DNA of 64,000 nt from the NCBI RefSeq assembly GCF_018139145.2, contig NC_059471.1, forward strand, positions 69,189,520-69,253,519, given 5' to 3'. Shown here one piece after another: positions 35,624 through 47,980 of this stretch (its first letter is position 1; each line of letters begins with the position of its first letter). The notes under the pieces are model-generated. The model was not told where the DNA came from. It was given only the letters and a program-made list of their open reading frames with translations, and ran no database searches. This stretch comes from Gymnogyps californianus (lineage: Eukaryota; Chordata; Aves; Accipitriformes; Cathartidae). Position numbers and translations under genes: made by a program.

Positions 35624-36045
35624 TCTTTCGATGGCATCTATGCAAACATGAGAATGGTTCACATACTTACATCAGTTGTTGGGTCCAAATGTGAAGTACA
35701 GGTGAAAAATGGTGGTATATATGAAGGAGTTTTTAAAACCTACACTCCTAAGTGTGATTTAGTGCTTGATGCTGCTCATCGGAAAACTGCAGAATCCAGT
35801 TTGGGGCCAAAATGTGAAGACATACTAGAGAGTATCTCGTTCAAGTCTTCAGATTTTGTTATGGTACATTTTAAGGATATGGATACCAATTATGCGAGAA
35901 GAGATGCTTTTACTGATTCCCCCAAAACCTGGGCAGGGGATGCAATCGCATCCTGCAGAGCTCCTGCCCGTGGATTGCTGTGCCACCGAGCTTTCCTTCT
36001 CTATTAAAAAAATTATCTTGAAAAAGTAAAAAAAAAAAAAAAAAA
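35624..36045 (+). pseudogene. ATXN2: Partial intronless retrocopy of ataxin-2 covering the LSm domain
   Basis: Codons from 35624 to 35920 read as ataxin-2 without interruption. The match starts with SFDGIYANMRMVHILTSVVG, runs through 'VQVKNGGIYEGVFKTY' and 'CDLVLDAAH', and ends with 'NYARRDAFTDS'. In known ataxin-2 proteins this is the LSm (Sm-like RNA-binding) domain. In the parent gene the region is split by introns, and here there are none, so the copy is a processed, 5'-truncated retrocopy. After DAFTDS the sequence leaves the parent frame and adds 28 unrelated codons before TAA at 36005-36007. An ATTAAA overlaps that stop and an A18 tract follows at 36028. An in-frame ATG at 35648 gives an intact 119-codon frame with no stop or frameshift. 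Substitutions relative to the human protein (for example RKTAESSLGPK) are scattered. The symbol marks the parent, not a working locus. Expression is unknown. Confidence 0.85.
36003..36045 (+). terminator. ATTAAA polyadenylation signal and A18 tract of the retrocopy
   Basis: ATTAAA at 36003-36008 is followed 19 nt later by 18 adenines (36028-36045). The spacing is normal for a cleavage site, so the A tract looks like the copied poly(A) tail of a processed transcript. No convincing target-site duplication was found: only a 5-bp 'aattt' is shared near both ends. Confidence 0.6.
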
Positions 36046-39000
36046 GAAGTAAATTTATGTATATATATAAATAAACCCTACCCTCAGGAAAGCTGAAAAA
36101 CCTAAAACCAAAGCTTTTCCGAAAAGCGCAGTCCTCGGCAGAGGCGCAGCAAAACTTTCCGTGCTGGGCAGAGGCCGCCTGGCCCTGGGGGGTGGGAAGG
36201 AGCCCCCCCGGCAGCGCCCCAGGTGCGGGGTGTGGGAGGGAGCCAGGCTCTCCCTTGCGATGCAGCCACCTGGCAGCCGCTGCTCCCTTCCAGGTACTGC
36301 CGAGGCAGCCCCGCTCCTGGAGCCCAGCCACGCCGTGCTGGGCCAGAGGAAAAAACACATCAAAAGACACCACCCTGGCTGAAAGGTGATTTGTTGCAAT
36401 AAATTAAAGGGCTGATTGCAGTAAGGCGTTCTGCATTTCTGCTTAGTTTATTGGCATCGGTTTCTGTAAACGCAATGGGACAACCAACAGTGATTCCCTC
36501 CACAGAGTGGCCATTGTATTTCTCAGCTCCATGCAGACTCCTTGTAAACTCAATGTTGTAATTAGTGGCCAAGCACATCCCTTGGTATTGGTGATGACAT
36601 TACTAAGTGAGAGACTACTGAACTTCTGTCACCAATCTAGTTTTAATTTAGGACATAGAAAATTTGTTTTCCAAATCATCCACTTATATTTATGGGCATC
36701 AGAATTTCAAATTTACTGGAGCACACCTGCTGTGAATACTTTTTTCTGCAACTTTTATTATTCTGGAGAACAAATAGGTGCAGAACATAAGAAAAATAAA
36801 ACTGGACATGTGAACCATATGGCCTGAATCCACCCATCTATAATTGAAAGAAATACTTGGGTGATTCAGTTCTACTTAATTGACACTCAAACTGATTGTG
36901 AGGGTGACAAATATGATTTATCAATCTTTAACATCTCTAAATATGCATGATCTTCATCTGAGTTTCCACATTAATTCGTAGCTTTGAAAAAGTGGGAACA
37001 TTTTAATTTTTGCTATGTTGCCATGCAGTGGCTGAATCTCAACAGGGATTTTTACCTGAAGTACAGTATCTGACTGACTGCCACCTTACTTTTAAATGTA
37101 ATAATTAGTCTCATGGTGTATTGCGAGCACTTGGGTCATAGCTCAGGGAGTCGGGGAGAGTTACTCTACTTTCACGAAGTAGAAGCAAAACAAATTTGGC
37201 AAGGTGTGCAAAGTGACAGGGTTGGCAATATTATCACGAGTAATTTGTGTGTGAAAGAGTCCTGCTCAGCACTTGGCTTTTTCCAAGCGCATTCTGTACA
37301 AGCTAATCCTATGAAGAAACCAAGTTTTTGGTACACAGTAGTGAAGAGACAGAGAAACTTTTAGGGAGTTTTATATGTAAAATGAGTGGAAGATATTTGC
37401 CTCTTTCCCAAGACTCGAGGCTTTGCCGAGGAGGGGTTGTGAGCAGCACTGCTAGCAGCAACCATTAGAAAAGATTAGGAGAAGCCATTTCTAAAGCTGA
37501 AGGAGATGGAAACAGCTTCCCAAGGCGCAGGGTGCTTCAGCGGCAGGGATGTGTCTGTGACAGCCACGCCAGGCTTGTCTGACACAGAGGTGTCCTGGGA
37601 CATCTGTAACACCTGGGGGCTCTGGAAAAACCAGTATGCAGTGAATGCTTAAAACCCATATCAGGAGTGGGAACGGCAGAGACATAGGCTGGATGAGATG
37701 CCCGTGTGACACAGCTGCAGGTGAGCAGGCGTTCCCCTTGCACTTTGTGCATGGGTGGGTTTTGGTTGTTCATCACTAAGAAGAGTCATTTCGACTCAGC
37801 GCACGCACACACACACACACACACGCCCTGCAACCACACGCGCTGCTGCTTGTTCAAGGCACGGCACCCGGGGAGCAGCAAGAGCTACTGGGGTTTGAGC
37901 TGAACAGCACAAGTCACGAAATGCGTGACAATAGCAAATCAACAGAAAGAGAAAAGATTGAGGATTCAGAAACGATTAAGCCACTTAAAAGCTGTGTGAG
38001 ACTCCCGGGGCGGGGGGGGGAGAAAAAAAAGGTCTTACAGTCCTCAGCAGGGGAGCAGAGAAAGGTTTGTGCTGCTCCTTCTCACAGTGCTGCTCCACTG
38101 ACACGTTGCAGACGTGAGCTCACCTTCGTTTAAGGTCAACTTTCCCGTGCTTGAAGTTGCTAATCCTGCTGAATAGTCAGGCCCTGAATAAGCTGCGTCC
38201 CGAAGGGAGCTGTCAAGCAGTACTTGCCCACTTAACTGATTAAGACCTGTTCCTAGTTTTTCGCTGGCAATTGATGGATCTAGTAGTTGTCTTCCCCCTA
38301 CAAGATAGATCAATTGACAAGAAAACTATTTAATGACACAGCTTCTAAATGCTTGTCTAAGTTCTTTCTGCATTTTAATAGTGGAGTCAAGTTATTCAAT
38401 CAAGCATGACACTTAGCACCGCAGCGTCTAGATGAAATGTATCAGCCTCTCCGAAGAAAATGCTTCGGGTCATATTGTGGACAGAACATCCAGAGACACA
38501 TTTAATGTGACGGGCTTTAGCATCCAGTGTCTATGAGTTTGGGTTGGAAGCAAGCTTGCAGAGGTATTCTAAAATGCCAGCTGAGCTCACAAGCACGTAG
38601 CCGTATTTGTTGGTTTAACCCCCAAGGGCTCTGCTGTGATTCCAGAAGTGATGTGAAGGTGCAGATGGGCAGCTGGTGCCTAGTAATAGCCCCATATTTG
38701 TCCTCCAGTTTCTGGCTCCAGGCTTTCAGCTTTGTTTCACATCTGCACGAGCATTTCTCTGGTCATAGTTTTGTTAGGCAGTGCTTTCCCACAAGGTTTC
38801 TATATTTTCCCTACCTTTACTAATTGGAAGCACAGTAGGTTGCACTCTTGCTGAATAGACTGATTTATTTCTAAGTCACTGCTCTTACACATTTATGAAT
38901 TTGGAAAGGAAGAGATATCACATTAGTGTGGAAGGTTTTCAACCATAGTCTGCTAAATTAATGACCCCTTTCATAATGAAATTTGACTGATTTTATACTT

Positions 39001-39132
39001 TTCATACCTTTTGGGAGCGTAGCAAACTTCCCAGCACTCAAAGAGGCAGTGTAAACTCTGCACATTTTGCTGAGACTGAGTAGTACTTCGGTTCAAGAAG
39101 AGCTGATCTGGCCCCTCGCAGTGATGGCTCAC
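36046..39132. other. Non-coding stretch with a short CA microsatellite
   Basis: No defensible gene. A (CA)10 run lies at 37805-37824. A GC-rich patch is present at 36130-36350. A 72-codon - strand frame at 36360-36578 looks mildly protein-like but has a stop directly upstream and no convincing splice sites. The remainder is AT-rich unique sequence up to the LTR. Confidence 0.5.
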
Positions 39133-39540
39133 TGTCCTCATTTCAGCTGGGATAGAGTTAATTTTCTTCCTAGTAGCTGGTATAGTGTTATGTTTTGGAT
39201 TTAGTATGAGAATAATGTTGATAACACACTGATGGTTTTAGTTGTTGCTAAGTAGTGCTTATCTTAAGCCAAGGACGTTTCAGCTTCTCATGCCCAGCTA
39301 GCAAGAAGGCTGGAGGGGCACAAGAAGTTGGGAGGGGACACAGCCAGGACAGCTGAACCCAACTGGCCAAAGGCATATTCCATACCATATGACATCATGC
39401 CCAGTATATAAACTGGGGGGAGTTGGCCGGGAGGGGCAGATCGCTGCTCAGGAACTAACTGGGCATCGGTCGGCAAGTAGTGAGCAATTGCATTGTGCGT
39501 CACTTGTTTTGTATATTCTAATTCTTTTAGTATTATTATT

Positions 39541-39571
<31 letters not shown>

Positions 39572-39720
39572 TATTATTTTCTTATAGTCCTATTAAACTG
39601 TCTTTATCTCAACCCATGAGGTTGGGGGTTTTTTTGATTCTCTCCCCCATCCCACTGGGTGGGGGGAGTGAGTGAGCGGCTGTGTGGTGTTTAGTTGCCA
39701 GCTGGAGTTAAACCACGACA
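39133..39720 (+). mobile_element. Solo LTR of an avian endogenous retrovirus (ERVL-type)
   Basis: The 588-bp element begins TGTCCTCATTTCAGCTGGGA and ends GTTAAACCACGACA, so it has TG...CA ends. It is flanked by a perfect 5-bp duplication, ctcac at 39128-39132 and 39721-39725. Five-base duplications are typical of the ERVL group. Inside are a TATA box (tatataaa, 39405-39412), an (att)n microsatellite at about 39530-39580 and a polyadenylation signal (attaaa, 39592-39597) followed by a GT-rich stretch. This is the usual U3-R-U5 order on the + strand. There is no internal region or second LTR, so the provirus was reduced by LTR-LTR recombination. I associate this LTR with neoavian birds; the exact family name was not checked. 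Perfect ends and duplication suggest a fairly young insertion. Confidence 0.92.
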
Positions 39721-42700
39721 CTCACTGAGAGAGGAGGTGGCATAACCTGGTCTACTTTTAGTTGTTCAGAAACACAGTGAGAAGGTGAGAAACTATTTTC
39801 TCTGGATTAGATCCTGCTTCTCTCATTCAAGCCATGTTCTCATTTCAAAACTGAACGTTTCAAGCCAAGGAGGCTGCCACCCACACAGTGGGAGAACCCA
39901 GTCTTTTGTGCACTGAGTTATGTGTCCCGGCAGAGTTCACTAAGAATTGCACTTCAGTACCCTGCCCTTGTTTTGGAGAAATGACAGAGTACAAGCAACA
40001 CAGGAGCCAAATCATGCCTTGCCCTTGGGATTTTCACCGCTTGTCATCATGCCTGCTATCTAAGGCAGGTCATGCTTTTTAGTCTTTCATATTTATGGGT
40101 AGTCCGAACTAAAGACCCCAAAATACAGCCTGCTCCAAAGCTGCAAGCTGTTAGAAAGCACAATCTATTGCACTGGTCTGAAAAGCGACACACTCTTGCC
40201 TTTATCCATCTTTCCCCCTCTTTCCTCTCGGGCACTGGGGTTTGTTAATAGAGGCTGTCTTGCCTTTTAAGCATTAACATGAAGTTTCTTTGCCTGAAAG
40301 ATAGGATAAGTATAGTTAGCATATGATACTGCACTCCTCATACCTATCTAATTGAAAATGACCATAATTTCCCTGCAAGTTTATCTGACCAAGGAAACCA
40401 AATAGTCCCTTTCACCATCCCCCAGCTATGTTACTCATGTGATACAGGACAACAACCGGTCCAGAAAGGGCTGCTCTGTCACCACTGATGGGACGTTCAT
40501 GCTCCAGCTGAGCCTGCTGCTGTGCTTCAGCCACCGTCAAGATTAGAAGTACTGTGAGTATCACTTAATCAGCCTTCTTACACTGAAGTTTTGTCGGCCA
40601 CAGATTCCCCGCAGTGCACCAGCTGTCTCAGTATTTGCTCTGTTTTACAACAAAAAAGTTAAGGCTGCCAAAAAATCACCAGACAACTTCCCAGTTTTGC
40701 ACATGTAACAAACACCTGCAGCTATATTCCCTTCAAGGCATGAAAACTCATCCGAAAATGAATTTTGGTTTTGGGGAGGCTTCAGGAAAAAAATATAAAG
40801 CCAATTATTTTGCTATTTTTGAGGTAAGAGAGGGTGAAATAGTAAATAAACTGAGCAAACCACTTCCCTAGCACTGACCGTGTGGTTTGCTCAGCCTGCT
40901 TTGGAGGGGAAAGGAGAAAGGCAATGGTTTGAACACATCTAAGAATACATAGCCCAACTGGGTGCAGGCAGGTGTGCTCCTCTTCCACCTGCGTTTGAGA
41001 ATATGCAAAGCAAATGCACTCATCCGCACCTGTTTGTGTAGACACATCCTGACTTTTGAAGCTTGAAATTTGGTATCAAAATAATCCCTTCTGTGCGGAG
41101 CAGGTGTTTGCGAAGTTGCATACGGCTCGTTTGTAAAAGAGCGATTCTGAAAGTTCAGCTGTGTGCGCCAGTCCCGTAGAACAAGCTGCAGAGTTACAGC
41201 CACTGGTTTGCTCTGAGGGCACACAGAAACTGCGTGTGTGTGGCTCACTGGTCTCATTACTCATCCTATGGCCATGATCTACTTCTTATGTTTCAGGGGA
41301 AGTCAAAATGATAGTAACGCTGACAGTAATGCATTAATTAACCGCTGTCTACTGGGGCTCCCTGTGAATTTCTGAAATGTGAGATTTCGTTAGAATTACT
41401 GTTTGTGTGCAGAGCTGCGGATGCTCAGCCAATGCACCGAGGGGATGCAGACAACCTTGTTCAAGTCATGGTCATGTTCCCTTCCTCCTCTTGTTGACTG
41501 TCATTTTGTGCAAGGACTTCTTTTGATGGCTTGCGGCCCCAGTGATTTCAGCTTTCTATCAAGAGTGTTATGGACAAAGTGGGATCCAAGTCATCATGTT
41601 TACTAAACTGAGAGATCTTTATAACCACACATCTACACTATGACGAGACAAAGGAACATCTACACTCCTAAGAAATTACATTCTTCTTTCAGGCTGAGTT
41701 TGTTCAACCACACTGTCCCCAATCTTTTATTGGCAATACTGAATGCCTTCCCCATGAGGTACCTTTTCCATCCATAAGTACTTATGCAGGCTGGCCAAGA
41801 TGTCGCTGAACCTCTTCAGTGATTAGCTGGCAGAGGATGAAATCCAAAAGTCATTGGAGCCAAGCACTGTGGTCTCTTTCCTGGTCCTCATTTCCACTGG
41901 TTTTCAATCTTGGATCAATCGGTGTCCTTGCTTTGACATCCTTCAGCATCTCCATTGCAAATATCAATAACAAACCTGCACGCAACACTCCTCACAGGGG
42001 TTTGCTAATGTGGCATTCAGAAGTAAACTCCTTTTCCTACCTTCCTCCTCAACATGATTTTAGGTTGTTAATTCATGTAAACGTATTTTTTCTGCTCTTG
42101 TATATTATCTAGCCCTATTCAGAATGCCTTTTTTCCCCCCACTTGGGAACACCTTGCTTTTCTAGTTGAGCTGATCCTCTACAACCCTTAGCATTTAGAA
42201 TAGATGAGTAACGTGAATCCTAAAGGCTTTCTCTGCAGTCACTTGCAAGTTGCCGAAAGGTTTGGTGCCTTTAATTATCCCAAAAGTGAATGTTGCAACA
42301 CGACCGCACCACCTGCATGGCTTGGGATCCAGAGCTGTGTTGGCTGCCTGTATGGTACTTGCAAGGCTTTGCTCCATAACAGCATCTATTATATGTGCAT
42401 ACATGTGCATTTCTGCAAGACAGGGATTGCTCTATCCAATGCATACTGTGCCATGCTAGAACTCTCTGGGCTACAGGCCGGTATGTCTCAGTGGCGCAAC
42501 GCAGCTTTGATCCCAGAATCACTGTAATTATGTTACCCTATTGCTCCCTCCGAACTGCTTAGCTAAGCCTAGAAGCCATCTGCAAGATGGTTTGGGTTGG
42601 ATGACATCTTGCTCCCATATCTCCGCCGTGCATCAGGTGGTAGCGCAGGCTTGCTCCCAGCCAGCTCTAGACCTGTCAAGGTTCACTCAGCTGGCCCCAG

Positions 42701-43389
42701 TTTCAAGCTCCCCAGCTGCGGCTGCTGCACCTCCTTCATTTGCACCACAACACGGGCACCGCTCGGCTTGTCAACCAGAACTGGATGCCTTCACTCTGCT
42801 ACCGACTGCTCATCTGTGCCCGGGCTGCGGCTCACAGAGCAGAGCGAGACCGCAGGAATGGGCAGAGCTGGGAATATTCCTCCCATGCTGGATGGTGCAT
42901 TTCTCCCACCACCCAAAGTACCGGCTGCTTTTCCTGGGCACCTGTCCCAGTGATGGATGTTTAAATTGGATTTTAGAAATCATGAAGTCTGCAAAAGGCA
43001 TAACTCTCCATCGTGGGGACTTGCATGCTACATAACAGGAGACTACCCAGTTCCTACTCACATCTGCAATGATAATATTTATTTACTAGCTTAGGCAGAG
43101 AAACTGAGCCAAGTAAATTGTCACTGTCTCATCCCTGCTTTGAAAAGCTCACTGTGATGATTATCATCAGGACAGTGCCTGAAAATAAACCTGTCGAACA
43201 CAGGCAGACTACGTGAGGGTGCGCCCAGATAAGGAGGGGATTGCTTGGCCTTGAAATCCCAGAATGGGAAACAATAGAAGGAATTTGAGGAACTGCAGAT
43301 GTTCAGCCGAAATGTTTTCTGCCTTAAAAAGAGACGAAGAGAAAGAGAGAGAAGATGCGCAGAGCGGGAAGGATTGCCTTGTGGTTGAG
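39721..43389. other. Non-coding stretch
   Basis: No exon or RNA gene is recognised. The region 42540-43035 is moderately GC-rich and gives overlapping frames of 74-164 codons in all three + frames, which argues for low stop density and not for coding. The remainder is unique AT-rich sequence. Confidence 0.5.
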
Positions 43390-43690
43390 GGTCTCAGGAG
43401 CTCTGGCCTCATTTCCCAGCTTTGCTCAGGCTTCTCGTATAACCTTGGCCAAAGTCACTTCATCTCTCTGTGCCACCATTCCTCCATTATTACATGGATT
43501 CCCCCTGTCTAGCACTATCCCCTCTCCCTCTTTCTGTCTCCTCTGTCTGCCTCACCTGCCAAGACTGTAAACTCTGCGAGGTACAGGCCACCTCTGATTT
43601 CTGATTTCTCTCTGTTTGGATTTGATTGTCTCTGATTTGATTTGTTTCTGTTTGTACTGTATCCAGCAACCTCAGGCAGAGCCTATGGGT
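43390..43690 (+). repeat. MIR/CORE-SINE-like remnant
   Basis: The words 'aaccttggccaaagtcactt' and 'catctctctgtgcc' match the MIR core as I remember it (ccttgggcaagtcacttaacctctctgtgcc). About 100 bp further, 'gactgtaaactctgcgaggt' followed by 'acaggccacc' matches the archosaur/turtle MIR tail (gactgtaagctctgcgaggtaggga). The order and spacing support one decayed element on the + strand. Confidence 0.6.
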
Positions 43691-45769
43691 GATACCATAA
43701 CACAAACAAAATACACAACTGAGTTTTTGAAAGCTTCTGTGTTAAAAAAATAATAATAATTTCTGAAATATTTTGCTTCTGGTGAGCCAGTAGTAAATTT
43801 TAAGAAAGATTGGCTTATTGTAACAGTGTAATGGGTTTGCTGTAATGCAAACGCTAACTGGCAGGTTCCTGTGGTGTTACTATATGGATTTTTACATAAT
43901 GTTAAAGTTGTAAGCTCTGTCTGCTGCATTTAAATATTTGAACAAAGTCCTATGCTCAGGGACTGTAAACTTGATTTTGCTAACAGTCAGCAGAACTGTC
44001 CACAGGTGAAATTCTGGTGTAAGCAGTAATCCCTGAGATGTGGCTGTTACCTCTATGAACTGGGTGCCAATTACCTCACTGGTGATAGCCTTCTTCCTGG
44101 CGAGATGCGAATTTCCATAAAGTCACAACATATCAGTCAGAAGATTTGTACATTTTCTGCATTAGTGGTGTAATTTTGGATAGCTGGCATTCACCTTAGG
44201 AATGAATAAAAGTTAATTCAGAACCTAACATGCATTGGTAAACAAGGAAGACAAAAATTAGAAAAACTTACTCTCTTCATTTTCATCCAGAGTGTTTGTT
44301 TTCCATTATCAACAAGCTCACTAGCAATAAAATTTGATGCTGTTTCATTAGGGAAAGAGAAGATGTAAATCAGAGTGTATGGATACATATGGTTGTCGTT
44401 GAGCTTTTATACACTAGTGTTCTGACATACCAGCAACATTTTCCAGGCAGTAGCAGCTTTATTTAAGGTGAATTTTATAATCATCTTTGCAACTCAGTAG
44501 AGCTGTCACATTGCCTAGACATGTACGAAGGGCTCTCACTGTAGCCCGTGCCACCCCAGCCAGACCCCTCTGGTGCCTGTGGTACCTCTGGGCTTCCCCT
44601 CGGTGCCAGGACCCCTCTCCGTGCCCATTGCCGCTCGCCCCCTGCCCAGTGATAGGATCCCGCTGGATGAATGGGGCAGACCCTGTCCCACAACCTCATA
44701 TGTCCAGCCGTTTCCCGGCTGACAGGCAGCAGGTACTTTCAGGCTTACCTCCATCAGGATTAGAAACAGCGTCTCGAGATTTTGATCTCCAAGGGATTTA
44801 CTCAGAATCTTATTTATCTTATTCTTTATTTAGCCCTGTTTAGGTCTCTTCCTACTTTTCTTAGGTCCCCAGGCAGGTGAAGAGCTGAGTATAAAGCCTT
44901 GCGTTTACCTTCACTCTCCATTTTCCACTGGGGAAATAGTTTCTCAGTGGAAGAACAACCAGACTCACGGCGCAGCCAGAGAGGGTGGACTTGAAACGCC
45001 AGGCAGAAATCCCGGGAGCACGACCCGAGGGAAACTCCAGAGACTCTGCTATTCAGCTTTTCTCTGACTGATAAGAGGAGAGGCCTGGCTCTACGGTTTA
45101 CAGTGTTTTATTACTTCTGTCAGGTGGGAAAGGGATCTAGGGGCTGCTGTGGCTTTCCAATTTTGGAGAGATAACAATACTCTTCACAGGCCTCCCGAGC
45201 CAACGGCAAGGGCATCTTCACTGAAGCCACTTTACAGTACTTGTTAGAACACAAACCTTGCACGAAGAACTTAAAATGAAGTGAGATAAACCAGTCCCTT
45301 TTATGTGCTTTATTTATTTATCTATAGATCCAAGATAAGCACTTGGCCAAAACAAGATCTTGCACGGCCCAAATTCAGCGTCTCAAAACAATCACCAGCG
45401 CTGGAGTCTCCTTGCCAGGTTCATAATTAAATATAGATACACGGTAGATGAAAGCATGCTACAGTGCTGAGGCAGTATGCTACCACGGCACTGAGACATG
45501 AGAAGCAGCTAGTGCAAAGCCAACTGTAAGGAGTCAGTGAAGCTCATTTGCAAGGGAAATGCAAATACAGAGCTAATTGCATTCCCTTAAATGGGAAAGT
45601 GTGTTAAATCTGATAAGCGTGCTCTGAGTGTCTCCTAAGCGTGGGCTTGTCTCAGCGCTTAGTTTCTGTTCTTCAGCGGGTGAGGGAATGAACGCTGTTC
45701 TGAAACCCTGCACAGGTGAGATACAGCAATTATTTCCCTCTACTTCTTCCACTATCTGCATAAATTAAC
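43691..45769. other. Non-coding stretch
   Basis: No gene is recognised. A GC-rich patch at 44520-44720 has overlapping frames on both strands without protein-like content. Confidence 0.5.
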
Positions 45770-45904
45770 ATCGAGATAGCCTTTATATCTCCAAAGCGCT
45801 CCACATACATTAACTAATTAATGCTCGCTGTATCCCTCTATATTAAAGAAAGAATTATCCTCATTTTGCTAATGTTGAAAATCAAGTATGAAGATTAAGT
45901 GCCT
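45770..45904 (-). repeat. MIR/CORE-SINE-like remnant, reverse orientation
   Basis: 'ctccaaagcgctccacatac' is followed by 'gaattatcctcattttgcta', 'atgttgaaaatcaag' and 'gaagattaagtgcctagg'. In this order they are the complement of a MIR (taaagcgctttgag; aaatggggataat; gcaagtcacttaacctct). Confidence 0.5.
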
Positions 45905-46035
45905 AGGAGTGAATCCAGCTAAGCAGTTTAGTCACTGAAGTCAAAGGGACTAAAAATTAATCATATGTTTAAGAGCTTCGGTGTGGACTGGGACCTGGGT
46001 CTTGCACAATGCCGAGCACCTTGTAGGATCAGGCG
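45905..46035. repeat. Ancient amniote palindromic repeat
   Basis: 'gtgaatccagctaagcagt', 'tcactgaagtcaaagggact', 'atatgtttaagagcttcgg' and 'ccgagcaccttgtaggatca' follow one another as in the old amniote element. I remember that element as 'actcacatgcttaaagttaag...cttaagtgctttgctgaatc...caccttgtaggatcaggcc'. It abuts the MIR remnant. Confidence 0.5.
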
Positions 46036-47980
46036 CACCCAAAGCCACAGAGGCATCAAGTATGAGAACCTGACATGAAATTGCTCTCCAGGAGCTCAGA
46101 TCTCAGTCCATGTTTCTAAAAGAAGCTAAAAATGAGCTGTCTTCGGAAATATGTGGTCATACAAGGTAGATATCAGAAAACATACTTGGAACAAAAAGAT
46201 GTTGCCCACATGTAAATGGTGCATGTTTTCTTTGCCACCACATTCCAATAGTGTAACACATGAGTCTGGCACTTTCCAAAACCACGCTTCTCTCCGTCGT
46301 TACCTGCAGTGCCTATGGCAGAAAACATGAACTGCTACCTGCCTGTTACGTACAGCTCTGGACAAAAATCACCACATCTCCCCGCACTTATAAAAACAAA
46401 GAGTATGTTCTCCTGGAATTTTGAAATCAGTTTCCCTGGCTTCACAGCTGCAACATTACCAGCCAACAGATCTGACAGTCCTCTCAGGAAGAAATTAATT
46501 GTAAAAAGGATTTAGAGGAGCCATGCAGACAGTGGGGTTTGATTACCTTCATTTGCATATATGCAGAAGAACTTTTTTAGAGGCAAAGAGGGGAGAGCCA
46601 TACCTGAATCTTTAGCAAGTACCAGTTTTATCAAGTTCAAGTTCAGGACTAAGCCCAGATCAGATACCCAACAAAATTTACATACAACGTTCCCAGGGCT
46701 GCTTGAATATGCCTTTCCCTTACAGATTTGCTGCGCTTTACTGATATTGCACAAGATTGCAAGGTACTTTTGTAAGCAGCCCTCAAATGCTCATATTAAA
46801 CGTTATTTTGATAAGGAGGGGCCTTATTTGGGGATAATTATTCATCAGTACCTGAATTTGTTGAGTGGGGCATTGGGGCATTTTCCTTTTCTAAAGAAAC
46901 GACTCTTTTGTTGACATGGAAAATAAACGGTGAGCTCCAGAACAAGCTGGTCTATTGTAGAGTTCCCAAAATTAGGCTAAACGGCTGGTGACTCATTGTT
47001 GGGATATTAATCAGAGCAAGATAAATGTGTGTGCAAAGCAAGAGACATGGCTTATTTGATTAGGTTATTGATTGATTCTGGATTAATTTATGAAAGAGAC
47101 AGGTGTTGATGGGGGTGAGACCACAGTCATAGAAAAGAGTAAAGGCTTAGCTCAGCCGGCCCCTCCTGGTGTTGATAAGCTAAAAGGAAAAAAATGCCTG
47201 CAAAGGCAGAGGGGGGATAAAGGAGAACAGCAGGGCAGGGCAGCTTGTGCAAGCCTGGTGCTCACAGGAGGCAGCCTTTGTGTGAGCAGACAATAAAACA
47301 GCATGTGTGTGAGGGGTGCAAGGGTCAGCGATAGGGAAACCTGGGACCGGGCAAGCCTTGTGTAAGGAGAAGACCTTTTTTTCCCTGTGCCTACTCCGTG
47401 CCAGCTGTGCTGCCATGACTGCTGGCAAAAGAAGCAGGTATTACTGTTAAACAACCAAATCCCAGAGAATCGGATACAGTGGATCAGACTTCACCTGCCT
47501 CTCCTTTTCATGTGCTGCAAAACTGTCAAGCTCAACAGTTACGAGTAAAATGGAGCGAAGGCAAGGCAAGCAGCAAAGTGTGGAGAGAGGAAGCCACCGC
47601 CGGTCACGGGGGAAGGAAGTAAGCAACGGAGGGAAGGGCTGGTCCCTGTGGAGACATAGCAGCGCTGCTCTCCTCGGGCTTAGTGAGGCCACCCACTACC
47701 GTGATAAGTGCTGTAGAAAACACCAAGGTGGAGAGAGAGCACCAAGAGAGTAACTTTCAGCAGCTCCTGATGAAGTTTGAAAGAAAATTAACAGAAAGCA
47801 TAAATATCCTTCTTTCAAAAAAGACTGCTTAACTTGAGTATTTGGGGGGACTGTAGAATTTCTCTGCACAATACAGATGCACTAGATAGGCATGGCATGA
47901 AGGCGATCTTTGTTATTTAGCACACGTCTCCACAGTACAGCTATTGATGTGTTCTCCCCCTCGGAACTATGTAGCACTTA
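46036..47980. other. Non-coding stretch
   Basis: No gene is recognised. The longest frame (46561-46914 on +, 117 codons) starts without a Kozak context, has no splice sites and a hydrophobic, chance-like composition. Confidence 0.45.

Noticed and set aside
36360..36578. 72-codon - strand frame with protein-like composition
   Set aside because: A stop lies immediately upstream, the possible acceptor is weak and the length is within chance. It shows no relation to the neighbouring retrocopy.
46561..46914. 117-codon + strand frame
   Set aside because: No splice sites, no recognisable motif and a hydrophobic chance-like composition. One frame of this length is expected in 64 kb of six-frame sequence.
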